Source: Sulfurovum sp. (GTDB taxonomy: Bacteria; Campylobacterota; Campylobacteria; Campylobacterales; Sulfurovaceae). From it: 6,187 nt of DNA. The stretch is from the NCBI GenBank assembly GCA_030634925.1, contig DAOVZV010000076.1, positions 1 to 6,187 of the forward strand, read 5' to 3'. Under the pieces are notes generated by a model, which worked only from the letters and a program-made list of their open reading frames with translations, was not told where the DNA came from and made no database searches. Both the position numbers and the translations under genes were made by a program. Positions 1 through 6,187 of this stretch are shown here, piece by piece (position 1 is the stretch's first letter; every line of letters begins with the position of its first letter).

Positions 1-27
1 AGGGCAGACACATGGGTCTGCCCCTAC
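1..27 (-). repeat. REP-like palindrome with GTAG foot
   Basis: Bases 2-9 (GGGCAGAC) pair perfectly with 16-23 (GTCTGCCC) around a 6-base loop, and CTAC follows at 24-27. Read on the minus strand this is GTAG followed by a GC-rich hairpin, the usual form of REP elements mobilised by RAYT (Y1/IS200-like) transposases. It is far richer in GC than the sequence around it. No RAYT gene lies in the window, and the left side is cut off, so a second inverted copy (a BIME pair) could lie just outside. It could alternatively be a plain transcription terminator hairpin, but neither strand has a T-tract after it. Confidence 0.55.
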
Positions 28-50
28 ATATTTCATTGGCATTGAGGAGG

Positions 51-192
51 TAGATGGGACAGGGTTAGCCTTTTTTAAAGGATGTAACAATTAATACCAC
101 CATATTAATTGTTATGCTTCTGTTGCTTATCGCAACAAAAGCGTATTAAAAAGCTGGTGAGAGAGTTGATGCTCTCTCGTCCGTCCCAACTA
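51..192 (+). other. Multi-hairpin non-coding block, possible structured RNA or MITE-like remnant
   Basis: An outer stem pairs 51-60 with 183-192 (one mismatch) and continues through 62-63 with 181-182 over a bulged A. It encloses four hairpins: 69-73/77-81; 85-96/103-114 (12 bp, perfect); 116-126/132-142 (one mismatch); and 159-165/172-178 (7 bp, perfect). No convincing reading frame crosses it. Two candidate G-U pairs (64/180 and 115/143) exist only if the plus strand is the RNA, a weak hint of orientation. I could not match it to tmRNA, RNase P RNA, SRP RNA, a riboswitch or a group II intron domain. It may equally be a mobile-element remnant linked to the REP palindrome beside it, in which case the outer stem would be terminal inverted repeats. 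Bases 193-234 are AT-rich, with nothing else I can support. Confidence 0.35.
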
Positions 193-234
193 GGATAATT
201 ATAGCGTAAAAATTCTAAATTTCAAATCAAAATA

Positions 235-663
235 TTACGCTTGTGCGTAAAGTTCTGTTTCTCTTGCTATTAGAATATCTCCTAAGAAGAAATATGCTTC
301 TTTCCATGCGTTTATTACATCATCTGTAGCACTATCTCCTAGTACTTCTTTGATTGCTTGAAGCAAAGATTCTCCTACCATAGGATAATGTTTTGGTTTT
401 ACATTTGTTTGGACATGTCTTTTTGCCATTTTTTCTACGGCTGAACCTAGAGCGTCTAGGTTATCAATATTACTAGCATAGGCTACGATTGCTCCTGCGA
501 GTATTTTGTGTTGGTTTTCTGGTGCTTCTCCGAAAAGTACTCTTGTTTCAGGGTAGTTTGCAAATAAGATTTCATACATTTTTACTGTAATTGCTTCTCC
601 GTGTTCTGTGAGTACTGGAGCTGTGGCTTTGCAAATGTCTATTGACTCTTGAGATAATGGCAT
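235..663 (-). CDS. Single-domain globin (Cgb/Vgb-like)
   Basis: This 142-residue protein is a complete 3-on-3 bacterial globin without the reductase domain of flavohemoglobins, the usual length for Campylobacter Cgb and Vitreoscilla Vgb. The heme pocket is readable: Tyr30 (B10), Phe44 (CD1), Gln51 (E7) and the proximal His83 (F8). His83, Tyr93 and Glu135 have the spacing of the flavohemoglobin proximal triad (His85/Tyr95/Glu137 in E. coli Hmp). That triad, with the B10 Tyr, supports dioxygenation of NO to nitrate in the cytoplasm using an outside electron donor; O2 binding or delivery is the alternative. The start is backed by AAGGA a few bases before the ATG. The gene sits 85 bp downstream of the small gene at 749-1012 on the same strand, but appears to have its own promoter with a Crp/Fnr-like box. 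The function is strong at family level; the NO role is inferred. Confidence 0.93.
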   Translation of the reverse strand: MPLSQESIDICKATAPVLTEHGEAITVKMYEILFANYPETRVLFGEAPENQHKILAGAIVAYASNIDNLDALGSAVEKMAKRHVQTNVKPKHYPMVGESLLQAIKEVLGDSATDDVINAWKEAYFFLGDILIARETELYAQA

Positions 664-696
664 TTATTTCCTTTTGATTATATATTTTTGAATGAA

Positions 697-738
697 ACTA
701 TATCTTTATTTTGGGATAAAAAAGATAACTTATATCAA
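697..738 (-). promoter_or_regulatory. Putative globin promoter with Crp/Fnr-family box
   Basis: On the minus strand, TTGAT-ATAA-GTTAT (738 down to 725) is an imperfect dyad of Crp/Fnr form. It matches 7 of 10 fixed positions of TTAAC-N4-GTTAA, the motif described for the nitrosative-stress regulator NssR in Campylobacter. A -10-like TATAGT lies at 702-697, giving a start near 690. The box centre (731.5) would then fall near -41.5, the position of class II activators. A separate inverted repeat (TATCTTT at 701-707, AAAGATA at 721-727 on the plus strand) spans the gap between box and -10. Both start site and regulator are predictions. Confidence 0.42.
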
Positions 739-748
739 TAAATAGACT

Positions 749-1012
749 CTATTTTCTAAGTTGTGAGGCTATCTCTGCTATGGCTTCATCCATCTGCTCT
801 CTAGTATCAAATATGAAGCTGTGCTTCTCTTCTGATATATTGAGGAACACTCCAAATCCTGCTATCTCCACTTTGTCTTTGCCTTCTACATCTATCCACT
901 CTAGGCTCATTTGTGTAGTCTCGTCTTCAAATCCAGTCTTTACTAAACATGCTGGATATAGCTGTGTTATCTCTTTTGTCTCAAATTGTTTGTTTTGTAT
1001 TGTTATTATCAT
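749..1012 (-). CDS. Small conserved-looking protein of unknown function
   Basis: This 87-residue protein does not match a family I recognise. It is acidic and soluble, with no signal peptide or membrane segment. Residues 1-68 look rich in short beta strands (MIITI at the start, then a VEIAGFGVFLNI segment and HSFIF), and an alpha helix closes the chain (about 69-86, EQMDEAIAEIASQLRK). A small beta domain with a terminal helix is the most I would infer. The single Cys22 has no metal-binding partner. I prefer this frame to the plus-strand frame opposite because its composition is that of a normal cytosolic protein. There is no Shine-Dalgarno sequence before the ATG; instead a perfect TATAAT ends 6 bases upstream, so translation is probably from a leaderless mRNA. 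It diverges from yqeY and may read through toward the globin gene, since no clear terminator separates them. Confidence 0.72.
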   Translation of the reverse strand: MIITIQNKQFETKEITQLYPACLVKTGFEDETTQMSLEWIDVEGKDKVEIAGFGVFLNISEEKHSFIFDTREQMDEAIAEIASQLRK

Positions 1013-1018
1013 ACGCAG

Positions 1019-1031
1019 ATTATAGTATAAT
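1019..1031. promoter_or_regulatory. Symmetric divergent promoter, back-to-back -10 boxes
   Basis: The 13-bp sequence ATTATAGTATAAT is a perfect palindrome around G1025. It supplies a consensus TATAAT on the plus strand (1026-1031) for yqeY and another on the minus strand (1024-1019) for the small gene. Predicted starts are near 1038 (plus, leaving a leader of about 20 bases with AGGAG at 1048-1052) and near 1012 (minus, the A of the ATG). No consensus -35 is visible for either direction, which is normal in Campylobacterota. Polymerase bound in one direction should block the other. Confidence 0.6.
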
Positions 1032-1058
1032 TTGAATTAAATTTATTAGGAGAATAGA

Positions 1059-1502
1059 ATGAGTCTAAACAAACAGATAAAACAAGATATAAAAGATGCT
1101 ATGAGAGCCAAGGATGTACTCAAAAGAGACACTCTACGAAATATACAAGCTGTGGTAAAACAGATAGAAGTAGATGAGAGAAGAGATGTCACAGATGAGG
1201 ATATGGAAGCGATACTTATGAAGTATCTCAAACAAAGAGAAGATGCAAAAGTGCAGTTTGCAGAGGCAGGTAGAGATGATTTGGTAGCAAAAGAGGATGC
1301 AGAGATAGCTATTATCAAAGTGTATCTGCCAGAACCTATGAGTGATGATGAACTAGAAGAGATAATCAAAGAGATAGTATCTAGTCTCAATGCTACAACT
1401 ATGAAAGATATGGGCAAAGTAATGGGTAAAGCCAAATCTACAATAGGAAGCCGTGCAGATGGTGGACGGATTAATCAGATAGTCAAGAGTATATTGTCAT
1501 AA
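1059..1502 (+). CDS. yqeY: YqeY / GatB-tail-like protein
   Basis: This 147-residue protein is a stand-alone YqeY-family protein, full length for the family. YqeY resembles the C-terminal helical part of GatB, the amidotransferase subunit that recognises tRNA in Asn/Gln-tRNA synthesis. Whether stand-alone YqeY acts on tRNA is not settled. The N-terminal helical half has the family pattern around residues 15-40 (KRDTLRNIQAVVKQIEV), a middle segment ends in YLPEPMSDDELEEII, and the C-terminal signature is DMGKVMGKAKSTIGSRADGGRINQIVKSIL. It is highly charged and soluble, with no membrane segment. The start is fixed by AGGAG at 1048-1052, 6 bases before the ATG. It is expressed from the divergent promoter at 1019-1031. 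A hairpin lies 3 bases after its stop, and rtcB follows after 128 bp with its own promoter-like sequence. Confidence 0.93.
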   Translation: MSLNKQIKQDIKDAMRAKDVLKRDTLRNIQAVVKQIEVDERRDVTDEDMEAILMKYLKQREDAKVQFAEAGRDDLVAKEDAEIAIIKVYLPEPMSDDELEEIIKEIVSSLNATTMKDMGKVMGKAKSTIGSRADGGRINQIVKSILS

Positions 1503-1505
1503 AAC

Positions 1506-1526
1506 AGAGTGCAGTGTATGCACTCT
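1506..1526 (+). terminator. Hairpin just after yqeY, possible terminator
   Basis: AGAGTGCA (1506-1513) and TGCACTCT (1519-1526) form a perfect 8-bp stem with a GTGTA loop, starting 3 bases after the yqeY stop. No T-run follows (ATCTACTAC), so it is not a standard intrinsic terminator. It could be a 3'-end protecting hairpin or a weak attenuator before rtcB. On the minus strand there is no gene for it to serve. Confidence 0.4.
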
Positions 1527-1564
1527 ATCTACTACACAACCAAATCCCTATTTTATCAAATAAT

Positions 1565-1625
1565 ATATCGGACAAGATATGACCAAGATATAGACTATAA
1601 TACCTTAATAAAACAAAAAAAGGAG
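1565..1625 (+). promoter_or_regulatory. Putative rtcB promoter and ribosome binding site
   Basis: A consensus TATAAT sits at 1596-1601 and predicts a start near 1608. AGGAG (1621-1625) lies 5 bases before the rtcB ATG after an A-rich run. No -35 consensus is present. Its place is taken by two tandem copies of GAC(C)AAGATAT at 1571-1580 and 1581-1591, 10-11 bp apart, so on one face of the helix. ATATC (1565-1569) and GATAT (1576-1580) also form a small inverted repeat. These may be an activator site or just AT-rich promoter texture. Confidence 0.5.
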
Positions 1626-1630
1626 TCAAT

Positions 1631-2968
1631 ATGGATTTGAGAGAATTAGGATTTGGAGATATAGACCATCAGAGATTTGAGAAAGCAAACACACCATACA
1701 AGGTATATGCAGAGCTATTAGATGATAAGGCACAAGCACAGTTTGCTGATGTACTTCACGCTCCATTTGTTACTTATGGGGCTTTGATGCCTGATGCTCA
1801 TGGTGGATATACTATGCCTATTGGTGCTGTATGTGCTACCAAAGATATGGTAGTTCCTCAGTTTGTGGGGTTTGATATAGGGTGTGGTATGTGTGCATAC
1901 AAGACTGATTTTACAAAAGCACAAATAGAACAAAATGCTGATAAGATTTATGACTTGATAATATCAAGAGTGCCTATAGGATTTAATAAACATAAAAATC
2001 ATCAACCATTCAAATATGATTTGGAGCTTACACCTTTTGCCTCCTCTATACTACTATCATCAGGACTCAAACAGCTAGGAACTCTAGGTGGAGGTAATCA
2101 CTTCATAGAGATTGGATATGGAGCAGATGATAGGGCATGGATAGTGATACACTCAGGAAGTAGAGGATTTGGTCACAAGATAGCATCTCACTATATGCTA
2201 GAGTCATATCTATCACAAAACAACCACGAAGATAAATTGGCACAAAGACTTGAAGTATTTGAAGAGAGAAATATCAAGTTTAAAGAGATAGACCCTGATA
2301 AGTATGAAAAAGCCTTTAACAAGTTCAAGCATAAACAGATGCTAGAGCTAAATAAAAAGCTAAAAGCAGACAAGATAAAAGGTATTTGGGGATTAGATGT
2401 CAATTCAAAACTAGGCAAAGATTATATACTAGACCAAGATTTTGCACTCAATTTTGCACTAGAAAATAGAAAACAGATGATAGATGCTATACATAAGATT
2501 ATAAATGAAGTACTAGATAGTGACGCAGAGTTTGTATATCAAGATGAAGAGAGGTTTATCAATCGTAATCATAACCACGCAGAATATGATGAAGATAGAG
2601 GTGAATGGATACATAGAAAAGGAGCAACTCACGCCAAAAAAGCTATGAGAGGAGTGATACCTGCCAATATGAGAGATGGTTCATTTATAGTAATTGGCAA
2701 AGGAGCTGATGAGTCATTATCTTCATCTTCACATGGAGCAGGAAGAGTGATGAGCCGTCGAAAAGCTTTTGCAAATATCTCATTGGAGGAGTTTGAGGAA
2801 TCTATGATAGGTATCAAAGGCACAATCAATGCCAATACCATAGATGAGTCACCATTTGCCTACAAAGATATACACGAAGTTATGAGACTACAAGATGACT
2901 TGATAGATGTAGTCGAGCATATCAAAGTGATTATCAATGTCAAAGATAATGCAAAGAGTCGCTATTAG
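1631..2968 (+). CDS. rtcB: RtcB RNA ligase, E. coli-type
   Basis: This 445-residue protein is a GTP- and Mn-dependent RNA ligase that joins RNA ends carrying 2',3'-cyclic (or 3') phosphate and 5'-hydroxyl, in tRNA splicing or repair of cleaved RNA. The metal and guanylate residues are all present: Asp82 and Cys85 in GFDIGCGM, His157 in GGGNHFIE, His174 in HSGSRG, His314 in NHNH, and the His368 to be guanylylated in HGAGRVMSR. MPDAHGGY (53-60) and HRKGAT (328-333) are also typical. The tail, with DESPFAYKDIHEVM at 405-418, follows the E. coli RtcB pattern rather than the archaeal one. Residues about 195-252 are a lysine- and glutamate-rich, probably helical insertion relative to the roughly 408-residue E. 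coli enzyme. Neither archease, RtcA nor RtcR is visible nearby. The start is set by AGGAG 5 bases upstream. The gene ends 3 bp from the convergent kinase gene. Confidence 0.95.
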   Translation: MDLRELGFGDIDHQRFEKANTPYKVYAELLDDKAQAQFADVLHAPFVTYGALMPDAHGGYTMPIGAVCATKDMVVPQFVGFDIGCGMCAYKTDFTKAQIEQNADKIYDLIISRVPIGFNKHKNHQPFKYDLELTPFASSILLSSGLKQLGTLGGGNHFIEIGYGADDRAWIVIHSGSRGFGHKIASHYMLESYLSQNNHEDKLAQRLEVFEERNIKFKEIDPDKYEKAFNKFKHKQMLELNKKLKADKIKGIWGLDVNSKLGKDYILDQDFALNFALENRKQMIDAIHKIINEVLDSDAEFVYQDEERFINRNHNHAEYDEDRGEWIHRKGATHAKKAMRGVIPANMRDGSFIVIGKGADESLSSSSHGAGRVMSRRKAFANISLEEFEESMIGIKGTINANTIDESPFAYKDIHEVMRLQDDLIDVVEHIKVIINVKDNAKSRY

Positions 2969-2971
2969 ACA

Positions 2972-5900
2972 TTAGCCTTTTAGCTTGTTTACTACCTCTT
3001 CGGGGGTACTACCTAGACGCAATGTATCACTACAGAAATCATCTACATTAGTTATATCTTTTGGGATAAGTGCAATAGGTTTAGCATCTGTATCCCTAAT
3101 CAAGTCGGCAATCATACATTTCATATCTTTAAATGGTTCTATATCATATATTACAAATTTGTAATCAACACTCTCTAGTGCATCCATAAATGACTCATCA
3201 TCTTTGACAATATCTACCTCATAGTTTAGTTTGAGTAAGATATTTTTGTATATAGTTACTACTAGTCCTAAAGAGTGATATAACAATATATCACATTTTC
3301 TCATTTCTACTACAGCTACAGGCTCTTCTTCTAGTACTACTACTGGTTCTTTTGGTGTTTCTATTATCTCCTCGACTACTACCTCTACTTTTGGTACTAC
3401 TTTTTCTACTTTTTTGGCTATTTTTTCTACTTTTGGTGTTTGGACTATACTCTTATCTTCATCTACTATTTCATCTATCACTTCATCTGGAAAATACTCT
3501 TCTAATAATAGGCTCAAATCCTCTAATACTATCGGTTTGGATAGATAATTATCCATACCCTCTTTCATATACTTCTCTCTATCTCCAGAGAGTGCATTTG
3601 CTGTTAGGGCTACTATAGGAATATGAGGTTTACTAACTTCTGTTTCATATTCTAGTATAGCGTGAGTAGCCTCGATACCACCCATCACAGGCATTTGAAT
3701 ATCCATAAAGATAATATCATATACATTCTCTTTACGCAATTCTAATGCCTCTTCTCCATTATTTGCCAAAGTAACTTTAATATTCAATCCATCTAGTACA
3801 TGCTTGATTAGCTTTTGGTTAATCATATTATCTTCTGCTACTAGGGCATTTACATTACTAAATGTTATCTTATGCTCTGCTTCTTCTTCTAATTTTGTAT
3901 CTTTATTATCATACGCAACTTCAAGAGACTTCATAGTTTTTGTCAAGTTTACAGGCTTGTATAGTATTCTAGCTATCTTGTCTTTGTACTCTTCGATACT
4001 CTTCTTTTTGTTTCCATCTGTCATCAAGACAATCTTGCTTCCTAGTGCTAGATACTCTTCTAATTTATCTTTACTTCCACAATATTTATGGTCTAAGAAT
4101 AATACATCAGGTACTAGATATTTATTTAGAGCAAATAGTTCCTCTTCATAATATACTTGATAATTAGCTTGTGTCGCCTCAATATATTTCTCTAGGTTTT
4201 TATTGTTTGCTGATGTACTCTCTACATGAGGTAATACATAGGCTATTTTAATATCAGACATATTGACAATTTCTCTAGGTTTACTATCTTCAGTCTTGTC
4301 CATCTTGATACTAAAGAAGAATGTAGAACCTTTGCCCTCTGTACTATCTATCTCTAGCTTACCACCCATAAATTTAACCAATTTAGATGAAATTGCCAAC
4401 CCTAGACCTGTACCACCAAACTTACGACTAGTACTTACATCTGCTTGTGAGAATGCATCAAATATCTTCTCTTGTTGTTCAGGAGTGATACCGATACCAG
4501 AGTCACTAACTGCAAATCTAATAGTAACATCAGATGAACTCTCTTCTATTTTGGATATATTGACATTTACACTACCCTCTTCACTAGTAAATTTAAGTGA
4601 GTTACTCACTAGGTTTACAATAATTTGAGATATTTTAGTAGAGTCACCCTTGATAGACAATGGCATAGTTGGGTCTATAAAGATACCAAATTTGATATTT
4701 TTCTCTGCTGCTCTAGCTGCATAAGATTCAACTGCTGATTCAAACTTCTCAACAGGGTCAAATGGAATGTTTTCCAATTCAATCTTATCTGCTTTAATCT
4801 TAGATAGGTCAAGTATATCATTTACAATAGTCAAAAGGTTATCAGAACTAGTCTCAATTACAGTAATAAACTCCTCTTGTTCATCAGATGTAGATGTAGA
4901 TTTGAGAAGTTGTGTAAATCCAACAATACCGTTTAGTGGAGTCCTAATCTCGTGAGACATATTGGCTAAGAATAAATCTTTTGCTTGGTTTGCCTCTTTG
5001 ATAGTGACTGCTAGGAATTTATATATTTTATTTATCTCTCTATTTTCGATAAGAAGCTTAAGCTCTCTTTGCTGTTCTAAATTTAGTACACTCTCTATAT
5101 CTTTAAGTGTATCATCAAGAAGCTTTTTGTCTTTGTTCATATTGTAGTAAATTACCACTAATACAATCAATAGTAAAAGCGTCAAAAATAAACCTATAGC
5201 ATACTGAATAACTACCTTTTTGGCTTTAGCTACATGCTCTTGTGTATATTTGACAATAGCATCTCCTATCAATCGTTGAGCCAACTTGATATATTTTATC
5301 TTCTTATCTACCTGAAGAGACCAATCTTTTTGAGATATAGAATACTCTCCTCGACTAGAACCATATAAAATCAAAGCCCTCTCTACTTTACATATATTAT
5401 TAAATTCTTCACTACTCATCGTAGCATCTAGTTCTGTAGTTATATATTCATCATTAAGTAGCTTTAGATTTGGCATAACACTTTCTAATAAAACATTATC
5501 CCACAATAGTAAATCCCTATTAGTCATTCTTTTTGAACCACTCAATATAAAAGATATACCTCTATGTTCTAATGATATATTCTCTTTAAGAATACTAAAC
5601 TGCAAATACAGTAGTAAATAATTCTCTATCTCTACAGATAAATCATGCTCACTTGTTCTCTTCATTATATTTACAAAAGAGCTAAATATCTTTTGATTAT
5701 ATAACTTTTGGAAAATATCTGCATAGTTGGAACTAAGAGTATCTACTTTTGTATATAAGTGGTTTAAGTTTGTAGATATACTATCTATAGACTCAATATC
5801 ATCTTCAAATATCCTATGTTTATCTATAAATATCTTTATATCATCTATAGCTGTTTTAGAAGCAATTCTTGACTCTTTAATATCGTCAAAATTACCTCTT

Positions 5901-6112
5901 GCACCCATATATAGAGCAGAATCTATACTCTCATCTTGTATCTTGTCTATAGCAGTCTCTATTTTCTTCAGATAATCTATATTTCGTGTACTACTATCTA
6001 CGGTCTTATAATTACTATATGCTATAAACATAAAATAACTAGATATTACAAAAGCCAAGACTACCATAACTATCAAAACTCTAAAAATATTTTTATTGTT
6101 TATAATCCTCAT
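2972..6112 (-). CDS. Membrane hybrid sensor histidine kinase with NIT-like sensor and three receiver-like domains
   Basis: This 1046-residue inner-membrane protein runs as follows. TM1 spans about 11-32. An all-helical periplasmic sensor spans about 38-298 and resembles NIT nitrate/nitrite-sensing domains ([17 protein letters not shown], 169-185). TM2 spans about 301-323, and a charged coiled-coil linker 325-375. HisKA carries phospho-accepting His387 ([10 protein letters not shown]). HATPase_c shows N504 (N box), D537 (DSGIGI), FDAFSQAD (551-558) and FGGTGLGL (565-572). Next come a degenerate receiver (about 620-736: D674, T698 and K719 kept, acidic pair lost) and a canonical receiver (752-875: E760/D761, D804, T837, K859). 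A Val/Lys/Glu/Pro-rich linker (891-937) leads to a second degenerate receiver-like domain (938-1046: D990 kept, Thr and Lys lost). No HPt domain is present, so a separate phosphotransfer protein, or none, would be needed for a relay. The start is preceded by AAGGGA, 6 bases before the ATG. No response-regulator gene adjoins it. The ligand is unknown. Confidence 0.93.
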   Translation of the reverse strand: MRIINNKNIFRVLIVMVVLAFVISSYFMFIAYSNYKTVDSSTRNIDYLKKIETAIDKIQDESIDSALYMGARGNFDDIKESRIASKTAIDDIKIFIDKHRIFEDDIESIDSISTNLNHLYTKVDTLSSNYADIFQKLYNQKIFSSFVNIMKRTSEHDLSVEIENYLLLYLQFSILKENISLEHRGISFILSGSKRMTNRDLLLWDNVLLESVMPNLKLLNDEYITTELDATMSSEEFNNICKVERALILYGSSRGEYSISQKDWSLQVDKKIKYIKLAQRLIGDAIVKYTQEHVAKAKKVVIQYAIGLFLTLLLLIVLVVIYYNMNKDKKLLDDTLKDIESVLNLEQQRELKLLIENREINKIYKFLAVTIKEANQAKDLFLANMSHEIRTPLNGIVGFTQLLKSTSTSDEQEEFITVIETSSDNLLTIVNDILDLSKIKADKIELENIPFDPVEKFESAVESYAARAAEKNIKFGIFIDPTMPLSIKGDSTKISQIIVNLVSNSLKFTSEEGSVNVNISKIEESSSDVTIRFAVSDSGIGITPEQQEKIFDAFSQADVSTSRKFGGTGLGLAISSKLVKFMGGKLEIDSTEGKGSTFFFSIKMDKTEDSKPREIVNMSDIKIAYVLPHVESTSANNKNLEKYIEATQANYQVYYEEELFALNKYLVPDVLFLDHKYCGSKDKLEEYLALGSKIVLMTDGNKKKSIEEYKDKIARILYKPVNLTKTMKSLEVAYDNKDTKLEEEAEHKITFSNVNALVAEDNMINQKLIKHVLDGLNIKVTLANNGEEALELRKENVYDIIFMDIQMPVMGGIEATHAILEYETEVSKPHIPIVALTANALSGDREKYMKEGMDNYLSKPIVLEDLSLLLEEYFPDEVIDEIVDEDKSIVQTPKVEKIAKKVEKVVPKVEVVVEEIIETPKEPVVVLEEEPVAVVEMRKCDILLYHSLGLVVTIYKNILLKLNYEVDIVKDDESFMDALESVDYKFVIYDIEPFKDMKCMIADLIRDTDAKPIALIPKDITNVDDFCSDTLRLGSTPEEVVNKLKG
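2993..3008 (+). terminator. UUCG hairpin downstream of rtcB, inside the kinase 3' end
   Basis: In a plus-strand transcript, UACCUC (2993-2998) and GGGGUA (3003-3008) pair, with one G-U, around a C(UUCG)G tetraloop, an unusually stable loop. It lies 25 bases after the rtcB stop and within the last codons of the kinase gene on the other strand. No U-tract follows, so it may fix an rtcB 3' end rather than act as a classical terminator. The kinase side reads Pro-Glu-Glu-Val here and uses a GC-rich Pro codon unusual for this DNA. Confidence 0.35.
3308..3436 (-). repeat. Low-complexity linker repeats in the kinase gene
   Basis: Residues about 893-935 of the kinase are built from loose PKVE/KVEK/EEP units. 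The DNA shows this as repeated ctacttttggt-like tracts on the plus strand; TCTACTTTTGGT occurs at 3384-3395 and again at 3426-3437, with a diverged copy between. It is a flexible linker between the working receiver and the last degenerate one. The short near-identical repeats could change in length by slippage. Confidence 0.6.
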
Positions 6113-6187
6113 TACTAATCCCTTATACTATTAATTTTTACTATGATAAAGTGAAATTTTATCTATAATATTTTCTAAATACTCTAT
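6113..6187 (-). promoter_or_regulatory. Upstream region of the kinase, weak promoter candidate
   Basis: No gene is visible here. On the minus strand the best -10-like hexamer is TATCAT (6148-6143), which would give a start near 6136 and a leader of about 24 bases carrying AAGGGA before the ATG. The stretch is very AT-rich, other hexamers would fit about as well, and the region is cut by the window end. Confidence 0.25.

Noticed and set aside
64..190. Integron attC site
   Set aside because: GTTAGCC and TCCCAAC look superficially like the attC core sites but fail the purine/pyrimidine consensus, and the internal hairpins are not attC-like.
28..200. 6S RNA, tmRNA, RNase P RNA or SRP RNA
   Set aside because: GGTGAG...CTCGTCCGTCC at 156-185 recalls part of E. 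coli 6S RNA, but 6S is one long rod and that segment is central there. The diagnostic motifs of tmRNA, RNase P and SRP RNA are absent.
938..1012. HPt domain or second phospho-His site elsewhere in the kinase
   Set aside because: These nucleotide positions only mark where residue numbers 938-1012 were examined; the protein region itself lies at 3075-3301. The C-terminal domain there has the alternating strand/helix pattern and VIYDIE site of a receiver, not a four-helix HPt.
780..1025. Plus-strand 81-residue open frame
   Set aside because: It is antisense to the 87-residue gene, has a Ser/Cys-rich shadow composition and no ribosome binding site.
1046..1435. Minus-strand 129-residue open frame
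   Set aside because: It is a Ser/Ile/Leu-rich shadow of yqeY, which has a clear family match and Shine-Dalgarno sequence.
3308..3436. CRISPR-like or microsatellite array
   Set aside because: Repeat units are short, irregular and in frame with the kinase linker; there are no spacers.
3352..3618. Plus-strand 88-residue Leu/Phe-rich open frame resembling a membrane peptide
   Set aside because: Its hydrophobicity comes from the reverse of the Lys/Glu/Val-rich kinase linker; no start signal is present.

Overview
The window is AT-rich and carries five protein genes. Its gene style suggests the Campylobacterota (a Sulfurimonas/Sulfurovum/Arcobacter-like bacterium). The pointers are a single-domain globin close to the Campylobacter Cgb type, AT-rich promoters with clear -10 boxes but no good -35 boxes, and a hybrid histidine kinase with extra degenerate receivers. 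This placement is inferred from protein and promoter character, not from a marker gene.

Layout. Bases 1-27 are a GC-rich palindrome with a GTAG foot on the minus strand, which looks like a REP element of the RAYT-associated kind. Bases 51-192 form a non-coding block with an outer stem closing four hairpins; I cannot assign it to a known RNA. On the minus strand follow a single-domain globin (235-663) and a small unknown protein (749-1012). They are separated by an 85-bp gap holding a candidate Crp/Fnr-type operator about 41 bases before a predicted globin start site. On the plus strand lie a YqeY/GatB-like protein (1059-1502) and an E. coli-type RtcB RNA ligase (1631-2968). A very large membrane hybrid histidine kinase (2972-6112, minus) ends convergently only 3 bp from rtcB.

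How they work together. There is no obvious single operon. The small minus-strand gene and yqeY diverge from a 13-bp perfect palindrome made of two back-to-back TATAAT boxes; the minus-strand transcript would be leaderless. The globin has the heme pocket of NO-detoxifying or O2-binding globins. The kinase has an all-helical sensor that resembles a NIT (nitrate/nitrite-sensing) domain, so both could belong to nitrogen-oxide physiology. They are not co-transcribed and that link is only a suggestion. yqeY and rtcB are both tRNA/RNA-related, but each has its own upstream region.

The points most worth a second look are the structured block at 1-192, the symmetric bidirectional promoter, the globin operator, and the kinase's sensor and two degenerate receivers.
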